DNA of 64,000 nt from Steinernema hermaphroditum (lineage: Eukaryota; Nematoda; Chromadorea; Rhabditida; Steinernematidae): NCBI GenBank assembly GCA_030435675.1, contig CM059624.1:4798769-4862768 (forward strand). Reading direction: 5' to 3'. The notes beneath the pieces were generated by a model. That model worked only from the letters and a program-made list of their open reading frames with translations. It made no database searches and was not told where the DNA came from. The translations under genes and the position numbers were made by a program. Shown here piece after piece: positions 42,386 through 54,822 of the stretch (the stretch's first letter is position 1; every line of letters starts with the position of its first letter).

Positions 42386-43490
42386 ATGAACGCCACTCCA
42401 CCCGAGTTCATCGCAAACAGCTTCCAGAGCTGCTCGTTCGCGACTGTTTGCGCAGCGACGAAGCTGAGCGGAGACTATGGGCAACTGGCCAGGCAGTTTC
42501 ATCAGAGAAGCTTCATTCTCTACGTATATGCCAAGAAGCCGATGGACAAGAGAAAGCCGTTCAGCATCCGCCAAGCCCCGACATTCAACAACCCCTGGAA
42601 TTGCTGCTGTAAAACGAAGCCCGAAGCAGCGAGCTACGGCGCGAAGTTTCCGAAATGCATCGAGGACAACATGAAGTACTTCCACTCCATTCGCATCATC
42701 TTCGACGAAGTCGACAAGTGCGAGGTCGTGCTGAAGCCAAGCTTCTTGCCCGCTTTGAAGAAGCTTCTGAAGGAACCGTTCGCAAAGGTGGCTGGTGAGG
42801 AACATTATCATGTACGATCACTGCCTCTCTGCATTTTCTATGTCAAGTTCTCTTTAGGAGTACGTGCCGTTCTTCACCGACCATCTCATCCGCACGCACT
42901 ATCAGGAGCTTAGGGCTGCTGACGTATGCTACGAGATGCGACACCTGATCCACTCTGCCTTCGGACTTGATGAGGTCACGGAAGTGATGTATCGCTTCAA
43001 GGAGTGTGATGAAAACAAGTTCATCAGAGATATGCTGCGCAAGCCCGACCTGAAAGTGTACATCCAGAGCAGCTGCATGCATGCTTACGCTGCTATCGTC
43101 GTGCAAACCTACGATGAATGGTACAAGAGCAAGTGCCCATTCCAAGGGAAGTACATGGTCGACGGAGGTGATCTTCTGAAGATATACGAAGAAATCAAGG
43201 AGGACGAGATGGAGCAGTGGGTGCGCCTGGAGAACTTGCCCGTCCATCTGATGCCCTACACAAAGGACGATCGCTATCCGCTCTACCAGGAGTTTGCGAA
43301 GAAGTGCTACTTCATGCGATCTCATCCGAAGCTGGTGGAGCGCAAGATCTACTTGGCCCTTGGGGTGTATGGAGAAGCTCAGAACTATTACCAGAGGAAC
43401 AGGGAGAAGTTCCCTCAGCGCTATCCCGAAGAGATGCCCTTCAGCTATTGTATGGCTGAGTGCGAAACGTACTTTATCTTCTACGAGTAG
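42386..43490 (+). CDS. 352-aa protein of unknown function
   Basis: Exons 42386-42811 and 42858-43490 join in phase 0 across a 46-bp intron (GTACGA ... TCTTTAG). The protein starts MNATPPEFIANSFQSC, has a soluble Cys- and Tyr-rich body and ends ECETYFIFYE. The start (P-x-E-F-I) and a following LSG-x2-G-x-LA block weakly echo the M-[DE]-x-VP-x2-FI family at 11408 and 37314, so it may be a distant member. An upstream donor (GTGGCT at 42788) would give a variant eight residues shorter. An acceptor (TTCTTCAG) lies 5 bp before the ATG, as for trans-spliced genes. No signal peptide, membrane segment or known motif. Confidence 0.75.
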
Positions 43491-43537
43491 GCGCGTGCTT
43501 GTTATACTTTGTGCATAATAGAGTTTTTATTCCACGT

Positions 43538-43543
43538 TTTATT
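43538..43543 (-). other. poly(A) signal on the minus strand
   Basis: TTTATT on the plus strand is AATAAA for the minus-strand gene at 43777-44215; a second TTTATT lies at 43526-43531. Confidence 0.4.
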
Positions 43544-43776
43544 TCACGTTTGGGTGCAGCTTGATGGGTTGAGGGGAGGGGTTCGTGGCTCGGGTAGAAT
43601 GTATTCGTTCATTCATTCTCGTCTTCTCGGGTATTCTCCAGACCCAATTCATGAGATTTGAGCATTGTGTTCTCTATGTTTGCTTCTCCGAAGGCCTATG
43701 CTTGCTTCTGGAGCCTGGAGGCTCCGAGTTCGACATCTCCGACTACTTCTCCTCCACCTACAACCGGAACTTCCGC

Positions 43777-44215
43777 TTACCTCCTCTCGACTTCGTGGAC
43801 CTCCTTACGATTGGACAGCGACAGCACCAATGGGTCCTTCATTTGTCGCCAACAAAGGGAGACAACAAAAGGAGAGCGACAACAGACCATAAAATGGCAG
43901 AGCGTTTCTGGAATGTTCTCTTCCTTTCGCTGGAGGGAAGTTTCCTTCAGATCCGAAAGTCGATGCAACTCTTTCAACTCGTTCGTGGCTTTCTCCAGGA
44001 GCTTCTCTGTGGATCCGAAGCCTTTCGAAGGCAACCCAGGCGCTTTTCGGGTGCTTTTGCCACTTTGCCACAACAGAGTTACTTGTTTTCTTCGAATTAT
44101 CTTCCGAGGAGGTAATGCGCGAAGAACGGAAAACTGGAATCAGCGGCGCCCTTCCCACACTAATTACACTCCATTTGTTCATTTTCGAGGAACCGCGGAC
44201 TCCTTCGGAATTCAT
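43777..44215 (-). CDS. small basic protein with coiled-coil-like helix, about 117-134 aa
   Basis: Exon 44168-44215 (MNSEGVRGSSKMNKWS) joins exon 2 at 44133 across a 34-bp intron (GTAATT ... ATTCCAG, phase 0). Exon 2 encodes a strongly basic, amphipathic stretch (FSVLRALPPRKIIRRKQ, LLWQSGKSTRKAPG) like a mitochondrial presequence or RNA-binding tail, then a charged helix (STEKLLEKATNELKELHRL). A possible third exon (43777-43836; DPLVLSLSNRKEVHEV) is joined by a weak 51-bp intron; unspliced, the frame reads through to the same stop with 17 extra residues. It is divergently transcribed from the ALDH gene with 105 bp between start codons. Family unknown. Confidence 0.5.
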
Positions 44216-44320
44216 TTCTCTCGAAGATAGTCTGTCGGTGGTGGTCTTCTTCGCCTTTGGTGTATTCTCTTGCTTTTTCAGTTGGATTCTTTTGGTAGCG
44301 GATAGCACTGACGTCCCAAA
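44216..44320. promoter_or_regulatory. short shared intergenic region between divergent genes
   Basis: 105 bp separate the start codons of the minus-strand 44215 gene and the plus-strand ALDH gene at 44321. Both 5' UTRs and any promoters must lie here or upstream within each other's genes, suggesting a bidirectional promoter. No TATA box is evident. Confidence 0.4.
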
Positions 44321-46169
<1,849 letters not shown>

Positions 46170-46289
46170 TCCTTATCCCCCAGTTAAGCAGATACCGGCA
46201 AGCGAATCACGGACCAAAGAGCGCATAGTTTTATTAGCGAGCCTGGAATGCTGATTAATAATACAATGTAAGTGACACCAAATATCGAA

Positions 46290-48132
46290 TCACTGTTTCT
46301 TCGGCCTTTCCTGACTCGCTCGCACTGGCGTCGCCTTTAGCCTTATTTTGTTGCTGCTCAACGACATGCTCCTGGCCAGTAGTCGAGTCACCCGGCGAAA
46401 CACATTGCCTTCGGCGGAGTGCGTCATCTTCGGAATTTTCGCAGGCTGGAGAGTGGGCGTTGAAAGCTCTTCATTCTTCTCATACTTGCGCTTCGGCGAT
46501 CTGCGCCGTCTCTCGACCGAGCTGGTCGTCATCGCGCTGGCCTGCGTCTCTCGACTTGAGCCGGCCATGCTCATCCTGCTCATGCTGCGCAGAGTTCTTT
46601 CCGAGGTCGGCAGCGTATAGCGAGGCTTCACTTTTTCGTTTCCCACTGATGAACGACTTGTGACAGAAGTCCCGAGTGCTCTCGACCGCGCGTTGTTGTT
46701 ATTGGTGTCGCTAACTCGCGCTTTACTGATCTTAGCCGTGACTGCTTCGATCTGCTTACTGATGGAAACGTCGAGTTTCTTCCCGCGTCTTACACTAGCA
46801 GTCCTAAACACATACAGCGTGTAAGTCGCACAGCAGAGATAAGCAGAAGTAGTACCTCGGCGTTGGAGCGTCTCTCGGGGTTTTGAGTCCATTTGACGAG
46901 CTACCACTTGAAACCTTTGGAGATATTCTCGGACGTTTTACAACAGAGTTCCTGGAACAGCAAACGGTCAATGTGAATCTTTGAACGTGTTCACATACGT
47001 CAGAGAGCAGACAATGTTGCGCACCTCTTCGTCAATACCAAGGCGGCTCTCAGTGTTGCCGACCATCAGCACTGCTGTGCTCCATGCGGGCGCGCCGTCG
47101 GGGTCGTGCATAAACACTCCTAGCTCTCTGTTGATGTTGCAGCCATCAACGACGACGTCTTCGATCTCCATGGCCCGACGCAGCGATGGGATCGCATCAT
47201 CCAGCAGATACGGCAACGTGACCATCTTGAGGCTGGGGAACCTGAACGCAAGGTTCGCTAGCAACGGCTCAACCGTTTGAAGGAATTTTCGTGATTCTAT
47301 CAGCCCAGCGATAAGGCACTAAATGGGGCATGGTCAGCGCTAGCGTGAAGACAACATGGACAACCTTCAAATGAGCAATCATGTTGGCTAAATCCATCGT
47401 AGGGAGCGAAACTTCATTCAGACAGAACAAGAGACTCCTGAAGACTTGGCTTCCTGGTGGATAGGGTTCTATCTTCGACTGATGTGATGCCGATGTTGTG
47501 TTCATTGCCTGGGCTTCATGAGTTCGCTTTCTGCAAAGGAAAAAGCTTAGCAGGATGATTGTATGCATCACATACATGATGTTCTGACAGATAGCCTGGA
47601 CGTTGTCCTGGATGGCGAACATGCACTCGGCCATTCCGGTGGCGAAGAGCGAGACCACAGCGTGGCCTTCCGGGCTGGTAGAGTGCTTAAACACTCCGAA
47701 CTCTTCGTTCACGCTGACATCGTCGACAAGGAAGTTAGCAGCACGCATTCTCTGGCGCAGCATGGGGAGTGCTGCATCTACGAACTGCCGCGATTCTTCC
47801 GACACACTCGGGTGTTCGCCGATGACCCTGCGGAGGTTCTGCGCGTACTCATCGAAACTGAGATAGTCGCCGATGAGACACTAAAAGAAGGCAGGATTGC
47901 ATCATGCATTCATCATTGCATCATGGACACTGACCTTCAGCGAGCACATCACTATAGTGCGGTCGTCCATGGAGAATCGTTCGTGCCTCATTGTGTTGAG
48001 GACATCGCGGAACGTTCCTACGATTTCGGAAACTGCCTGCGCCTCCAAGTCAGTTGCCAGCGACATATTCAGCAGCGATACTGCAGAAACTGATGTAGAG
48101 CGGCGACAACTGGGTCCCGGGGGGACATCCAT
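46290..48132 (-). CDS. 532-aa protein with two homologous domains and basic tail, unrecognised
   Basis: Exons 47935-48132, 47576-47880, 47365-47530, 46999-47318, 46856-46951 and 46290-46803 join in phase (0, 2, 0, 2, 2). Residues about 28-170 and 185-329 are repeats of one domain: A-[LI]-P-x-LR-x2-M ... N-x-E-[FL]-GVF-x-H aligns without gaps over some 31 residues, followed by matching G-x2-E-x4-I-x4-V-x2-I blocks. In both repeats a phase-0 intron precedes the same Lys-Cys-Leu-Ile, confirming internal duplication. From residue 330 the protein is disordered, Ser/Thr/Arg-rich, with RRRRSPKRKYEK and VKRPRISPK patches like nuclear localisation signals. No membrane segment or catalytic motif. I do not know the domain. 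Confidence 0.72.
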
Positions 48133-48825
48133 AATTCCTGCAAGACAACTATAAGCGGCGGGAAACAGAAAGAAACGCGTTTACAGACACGACAGTTCAC
48201 AACGCGGACAGCGGCAGCATTCATTCGAGTAGCACGAATGGTACGAATGATACGAATCGGCTGCACAATGGATAGCGGATGCGTCACGCTAGACAGAAAA
48301 ATTGTCTGCCTACGGTACAGTAAGTCTACAGTACCAATTCGATATTTTCACGTTCAAACTCCGATGTTATCGTGGTGGGAATTCGTGTTGGACGCAAATC
48401 GCGCGCTGAATTTTGCAAAACTACTGTTTCGCCCTGTCGGTGCTCGTGCCGTGTGTCTGCTCTTTCTGCGCTATCGCTTGATTCGATGTGTTGGGCCATT
48501 CAGATTTCACTCGCTTTTTCTTCGCTCTCACTGCGATTATTGCCTAGGAAAAAGGTTAATTTGCGCTTAGATTGCGCGCCTGACCACAGTTTTGAGATTT
48601 GTGCGGTTTGCTCCTGACCTGAGCAGCGCTCACCCGAGTCCGTCTTCCAAATGCTCGTCTATGAATTCTTTTATGTTGTTTAATGCAGATTCTTTCGGAA
48701 TTGGGTTGTCTTGACGAGTACCGATATGGTACTCGAAAAAGAGGCATAACCTTGTATGGTCATATGGTCATATTGCCAACATGCGTTACTATATTTTACA
48801 TGTGTTTCAGAACTGCACGCGCACG

Positions 48826-49719
48826 ATGGCAGATACAGCCTACGGACTCGTTTTTGTTCTGAGAGTGGAGGAGGTCGCGAAAACTTTCTCATATTGGAAT
48901 TTGATGACGGGAACTTATGGGAGAAGTGCGATGGCTGAAGGATTTCCAGTCCGGGTATGTCCGCTCATGGTTATGCCATACACGCAGTACATTTCAGCAA
49001 TATTTTTGGCTCGACGTTGAGTACAGGAAGACCGCTCCGCATTTGCTGCTCAGCTACAATTACACAGTGGAAATTCCGGGTTTTACCTTCAAACAGGGGG
49101 AGCCGATTCTGCGCGGGCCCGTATACTTCCCACCGAATGTGGCGCAAGCCAAGAAATATAAGTTCTGCGCGTACAGCCCCACCATTGGACTTGTCGCACT
49201 TTCACAGGGTGACATCGAAGCCCAAAAGGCCATGGCCACCCAGCTCACTGACCATAAAGTGCAGGTCGTCATCCAGCTGTATGTTCTGTGCCTTTGGTGA
49301 TGCTCTAACTAGTTCTCTTTGTAGTGCCAACAACGCTGAACATAGCGGAGCTTACTACTATGGTACAATCTGGTGCATCGCTGAGTTCCTTGGTTGCGAA
49401 AAAACTCCCGAAAACACGAAGAGCGCCTTGGTATGTAAAGAAGGATTGATGATTGATCTATACGCATTTAATATTTCAGCCGTGGTACACTCGAGTCGAA
49501 CAGCCTGTTCCGCATCCGGAACCAACTCCCGTGACTACTCCACCACCCGCTGCAGCCGCAGAAGAATGGGGTGGTCTTACTGTGAACAGCCTCGAAGAAT
49601 GTTTTCAAATGCTCCATACTCTGCACTTGAACAATGACTTTATGACGTTTTTGGAGAAGCACGGTCAACGCGGCGACAGGGAGCTGTTTGAAAGGCTGGC
49701 TACGCGGTATCAGCACTAG
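48826..49719 (+). CDS. 251-aa protein of unknown function
   Basis: Exons 48826-48954, 48998-49278, 49325-49430 and 49480-49719 join in phase across introns of 43-49 bp. The N-terminal part (MADTAYGLVFVLRVEEV, FSYWNLMTGTYGRS) runs into a conserved-looking body (QYFWLDVEYRKTAPHLLL, GPVYFPPNVAQAKKYKF, GTIWCIAEFLGCEK), then a Pro-rich linker (PHPEPTPVTTPPPAAAA) and a C-terminal helical tail (SLEECFQMLHTLHLNNDFM). No signal peptide or membrane helix. An acceptor (TGTTTCAG) ends 15 bp before the ATG. I do not recognise the family; globular domain plus flexible linker plus helix suggests an adaptor-like protein. Confidence 0.65.
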
Positions 49720-50486
49720 GCGTCAAATAATTGTTGTGTGTATGTTGTAATTTTGCTGTTCTATGTTTTTCCATTACATTTTATGCTTTATAAATTGTGT
49801 CATATTACCGGCTTTCCTATTGTTTTTCCCTTTGGTGGATGCAGCTAACTCGATTTCTAGGAACGTCCATGGGTCTAGACGTAGACGAATGCGATCACTT
49901 TTGTCTGTCTGTTAACGTATTTGACGAGTCTGGGAGCAGTGTTCTGTCTGGGAGTGTCTAAAAGTAGCCACTGTAGACACAGACAGGCGGTGTCTTCAGC
50001 TGTGTCACTTCAGATGGCCATCTTTCCTATTGGAGAAATCAAGTGATCCAATTTTCTCCATGTAATTCTATTTTCTCCGGATTAGAAGTAACTAGAGAAC
50101 TTTAAAGTGCACCCTTAGCAACGCTCCCCTCGACTCCCCCACTTCTGCTTCCCCCCTATCGCACTGATCGACTTTCGACGCTGAGCAGATCCATCGCCGC
50201 GACTGCAAAACAGCGTCCAAACTACAAAGGTCCCCTAGGCGCGGCGCCCTCTCGCCGCCGTCACCATCCACATGAGCCGGCCGGGTGCATCGTGCTGCGC
50301 TCACATGAACAGCGACGTCGCCGTCGCCGCTCGCGACCGCTCGAGGAGGGGAGGGAGAGTACATCGTCGCCGGCGTCTGCCGAAATCGGACCATTTTCGC
50401 TTTTTTGTCGCTATCAGCGACTTATTGCGGCGACTAGAAGAAGGTCTAGACGCCGCCACCACCGCCACCACCCTCTGCAGATCGAG
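49720..50486. other. intergenic, no gene supported
   Basis: About 770 bp. The stretch 49890-50010 is rich in GTCTGTCTG and AGACA words; 50270-50480 is GC-rich, just upstream of the hydrolase start. Confidence 0.5.
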
Positions 50487-53400
50487 ATGAGCGTCTGGGT
50501 CGCCATCGTCGTTGCCGCCGTCCTCGGATTCCCCGTTTGCCTCTATATCTACACGAAGCAGTCGGCAAGGGTGCGTTTTATCGTTTGTTTTTCGCTCTTT
50601 TCTGAGGGGTCTCGTGCGGAAAAGACCCAAACTAATCAAAAAATTAAGATTATCAACCTGCGGAAGATCTATTATCCATCTTGTACTTAAACTGTATTGC
50701 CTAACCATCTTCATCCACATATGAACGTCTCAAAAGCTGCAAAAGAAATCATCCCTTCAGGCATGCTGTTGATCTTTCTGCTTGCTTTGTTTACTCTTCG
50801 CAATCGCCACCTAGAAGTCGAGCCCTAACTGGTCGCCTCTGTTTTCCTGCGGGATAAGGGAGTTTTCCACGGGCCGGTGGACTTCGTCACTTCCTGTTGT
50901 TTTCTCTTCCTCCACTTAGGGCGCATCTCGAGCCTCCATTGACGAGAAGAACCTGTTCTCTTCGCATAGGGCTGCGCCGAGTGTATAACACGCTCCGAGG
51001 CGACTATAACAGCGAACATAAACTCTCCGGCGACCTTTCGAGTCCCCCTCAGTCGGTCGCTTATCAATTGCATAGTCAGCAGAATTAGATCGATTTTAGG
51101 AAGTGCAAAAGGGCTTTTTGTAGGTGATCACGTGATCGAGTGCCGTCTAGCCGATTTGCAGAGTTTTTGTGACACGAAATCCTGTTTCTGGGGTGACTTT
51201 TCTCGGTTACACAAAAGTGATCATTGAACCGTAAACGTGATCTGCATGGACACTAGAAAGTTGTTTACCCAAAATAACTGACTTGGGTCGGTATTTTGAG
51301 AGTATTGCAGAAATAAAAAACACCAATAGTCTTGGTAGGAACCTAAAATATACAGTAGATCATGATTTGGGTTTGACCCTATATTAAACACATCTCAAAT
51401 CACCAAGATTTTACATTATTTGCACGCGTGCTGAACCTGGTATTAATCCATGTTCTTGCCTAAAAATCAAAGATGTGCCGCGAACATCAACGATCACTTC
51501 TGATTGAGCGCTCGCGAAATCGCGGCGACATTGATTAGGAGATCGTAGGTGGTAAGGAGACGGACAACCCCGATAACCGATGAATGACTTCGGATTTCGT
51601 GCAATGGTTCCACCAGAGTGCTTGCATAAAAAGTGCCGTTAACATAGATTCAGAAAATGTAAGACGACCAATAGAGATCAAATAAAGCTTTTTACTAGTC
51701 AACTTCTTGTGTGATTTGAAACACTTAAATGCCTGATGGACCCGATGACTGATGAGACGAGCGAAATGCAAAAAGAGAGCTCAAAATTTTCAAGAACATA
51801 TCTACAAATCTAGGCTGCGGGCGAGCAGCAATCGAGATCTGTGTTCACTCTTTGAAAGGGGTTTTCCAAAATCCAGGATTGGCCTAGACTCGCCTCTGGA
51901 TTTTAAGGGAGCCTTTTCTTAGAAACTTAGTACTTATGACGGCCTAAATTCCGATTTGTGCAGTTCTATATTCATTATACATGTGGCCTATCCATTGGAT
52001 ACTCCACAATGAACAATCCCATGCATACTAGAAAATTTCTACAAGAAATGAGAGCTATTCTTGTTAAAATAGCTTCGGCCAAGAACGACCGCTTTCTCAA
52101 GTCATTTCTGAGAGAGTGAGTGAACGATTCTGTCATGCTTTCCATTTAATCGTCTTCGATTTCTCAAAACGCGCTTCTATTTTGAGGACACTTTGAATGC
52201 CACTCACAGAGTGAATAACCACCGCGGTGCCTCGCCTATAACCTTGCAAGATCAGCAAAAACGCGCGTGTATGAAAACACCCTTGCACATATTCTTATCA
52301 GCGGTACCCTTACCTGACACAGATATAATCAGTTCGTATAGATCACCGAGTCAAAGAACACCCACTCTGAGTATCTTCTATTTTTATGCACCATAGAAGT
52401 GATGTGAATAGGGTACAGATCAATATAACCAAGGGAAAGCCCATTGTATCACAGCCAGTATGCAACCTTCTATGTTTAGAAACCCCGAATCTACGGCAAA
52501 CATGGCTCCCGACACTTGGTCGCCATCCTCGAGAACTGCCCCCACCTCCACAAGGTCTACATGCCCACCTGGTGGCTCCCCTCGGGATTCCTTCAAACGG
52601 CCGTTCGTCAGATCTTCCGCTCGTGTCCCTCACTCCCCTTTGAACGGTGTGCACTCCTAAAACGGGCTGAATACGGCCGAATTCCAGAGAAGTGGTGACT
52701 TTCGAGGACGGAGGTCAGCTTGGCATCGACTGGCTCCTCTCCGATGGACTGTCCGAGTCGTCACCACTCGTCCTTTTCCTCCCAGGCATCACCGGCTCCA
52801 CCCACGACAGCTCCTACATTCTCCACGTGGTCCTCGAGTGCCAGAGGCTCGGATACAGAGCTGTTGTGGTGAATCCACGAGGTCTGGGTGGAGTGCCTCT
52901 CAAGACGCCAAGGACCTACAACGCCGCCGTCACGGACGATCTTGAGGTGGTCGTCAAGATGGTGAATGAGCGCTATCCGAAGGCGAAGAAGATCGGATGT
53001 GGTTTCTCGATGGGAGGGTAAGGATATGCTTCAAATACAAAGACCAGAAACAGCCAAAACATCCACCAATCTTCTTTCTCTTCAGAATGATCCTGTGGAA
53101 CTACTTGGCCAAGAGTGAATCGGCCCAATCCACCGGTCTCAACGCGGCCATGATCATCTCCAGCCCGTTCGATCCCATGGACGCCACCTTCACCATCGAG
53201 GAGCCTATCCCTAACTTCTTCTTCAACTCCTTCCTCGCCCAAAATCTAAAGGATCTCGTCAAACCGTAGGCCATTCCATCACTTCCCCTCCCAAGCTCTC
53301 CTTCAGATACAAGGAGCTGTTCGAGAGTCGCTGCGACTGGGACAAAGTGATGTCGGTGAAGACCGTCCGCGACTTCGACAAGGCCTTCGTCGTCGACGTC

Positions 53401-53731
53401 TTCGGCTACAGGGACTGGCCCGAGTACTACCACGACGCCGCCCTTTACTACAAGGTGCACAGAATCAAGATTCCCACCATCTGCCTCAACGCCGCCGACG
53501 ACTGCTTTAGCCCTCTGAAGTGTAAGTAGGCCCTTCTACGGGAATACCGAGCGAGTTCCTCTTGCAGCGATCCCCTTCGATCAGATATCCGTGTCCGACA
53601 ACGTCGTCTCCGTCGTCACGGAACACGGTGGTCACACGGCGTTCATGAAGCACTTCAACCCCTCCACCAACGGGCTCATCGAAGATCTCTTTGACGAATA
53701 CACGAAACTTGTGTTTACCGACAAAATTTAA
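50487..53731 (+). CDS. ABHD1/3-type alpha/beta hydrolase, membrane anchored, 379 aa
   Basis: Exons 50487-50570, 52480-52646, 52688-53017, 53086-53265, 53307-53521 and 53568-53731 join in phase. The first exon is an N-terminal membrane anchor (VWVAIVVAAVLGFPVCLYIY). The rest matches the ABHD1/ABHD3 family: HKVYMPTWWLP, VTFEDGGQLGIDWL, LFLPGITGSTHDSSYI with the oxyanion loop, VVVNPRGLGGVPL, the nucleophile elbow GFSMGG (Ser), LNAADDCFSP (Asp) and EHGGHTAF (His). The catalytic triad is therefore complete. Human ABHD3 cleaves medium-chain and oxidised phosphatidylcholines; this enzyme may act on similar lipids at ER or Golgi membranes. The first intron is 1.9 kb, against under 70 bp for the others. 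AATAAA at 53773. Confidence 0.9.
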
Positions 53732-53772
53732 TCGCCACCTAGTCTTGTAGGCGAGTTAGGCGTATAAGCGAA

Positions 53773-53778
53773 AATAAA
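53773..53778 (+). other. poly(A) signal of the hydrolase gene
   Basis: AATAAA 42 bp past the stop codon. Confidence 0.5.
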
Positions 53779-53855
53779 AACATGCAAAACGTAAAGCGTA
53801 GAAATGTTCCCTGTGCTACATTCACATCAGTAATCGGTCAACTTTGTCAAACATA

Positions 53856-54054
53856 TCAATAAGCCATAGCAGACCGAAGTACAGAGGTCCTCATGGCGCA
53901 GGTCGTCTCATCTCGTACTGGAGCCCTCGTTGTTGGCGCAATGATCGCCACAGCTGCCAGAAACACCTGGTAGCCCGACAGCAGGAACAGCGCCGAAGTA
54001 GGACGAGAAGCTGTGATTGATCTCCGTTTCTTACTTGTTCATCATGGGACATCT
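53856..54054 (-). CDS. possible short hydrophobic-protein gene, unresolved
   Basis: The minus strand starts with an ATG-rich run (ATGTCCCATGATGAAC) at about 54047, followed by a donor-like GTAAGA. Downstream is a frame reading SALFLLSGYQVFLAAVAIIAP, a plausible membrane helix, then TTRAPVRDETTC to a stop at 53856. No intron of realistic length joins the two in phase, so this may be a remnant or the tail of a gene with a missed exon. Confidence 0.25.
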
Positions 54055-54143
54055 TGCGTGGCGAATGTCACTGATTTCAGAACAAAGTAAAGCAAACCTG
54101 TGACAGATGTTTACGCACATTGTATATGATGAGTGGTTGCTTT

Positions 54144-54395
54144 TTAAGCTCCATTTTGTTCATCCCTCTGATGGTAGACTACCTTTAAGGAAACTATAGC
54201 AGTGATATTATCGCTTTGTCTTTTGGGAAGTTTGTGGCGAGGGTCAAAAATTAAGCACTGTTTGTTATCTTGTCTAACTCGAATGACAAAGCAGTAGTTG
54301 GTGCCCGAAAACGGATGCTTAATCCAGAGAAAATCAACCAATTCGTGGCTTTGGAGCCAGTCTTTTGGTTCCTGGTCGGGGGTTTCACATCTCAT
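54144..54395 (-). CDS. possible small gene, 83 aa
   Basis: A single frame from ATG 54395 (MRCETPDQEPKDWLQSH, DFLWIKHPFSGTNYCFVI, CLIFDPRHKLPKRQ) to 54144. Composition is protein-like with well-spaced aromatic residues and no low complexity. There is no splice support or recognised domain, and it lies in otherwise gene-free DNA. It could be an isolated exon or transposon remnant. Confidence 0.28.
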   Translation of the reverse strand: MRCETPDQEPKDWLQSHELVDFLWIKHPFSGTNYCFVIRVRQDNKQCLIFDPRHKLPKRQSDNITAIVSLKVVYHQRDEQNGA

Positions 54396-54822
54396 TTCCT
54401 CTGAAGTATCGTCTCAATCTCATTTTGCCGACAATCGCCTTGTCCCTATGTGGAACGACTTGAGGATTTGCAACAGCGACCATTTATACAAACCGATCAA
54501 AACAGTGTAGACCACCTTTCAACAGGTATAGCATAAAATATCGTTCATTTATTCTTCAGTCACTTAAATATCAACAACCTCAATGTACTCATACACATAT
54601 TACTTAACACTTCGCGTCGCACACCTGGTGGACGCCACCGAATTCTCATCTTCTACAAATACACAAACGGTGAATACAACGCTCAAAATCTGATATATCT
54701 TCGTCGTCGTGGGAGAGAGGGGAACACAAAACGGTCGTTATTTTTCGATTCAGAAATAACCCGCTGTAGGAAATGATCACAAAACGTTATTAAAGAGAAA
54801 GAGAGAGAGGGGAGAGGAGGGG

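Noticed and set aside
43585..44115. 176-codon plus-strand frame after the 352-aa gene
   Set aside because: It starts without an ATG and overlaps the minus-strand gene at 43777-44215, whose splice sites and basic/coiled-coil composition are better supported.
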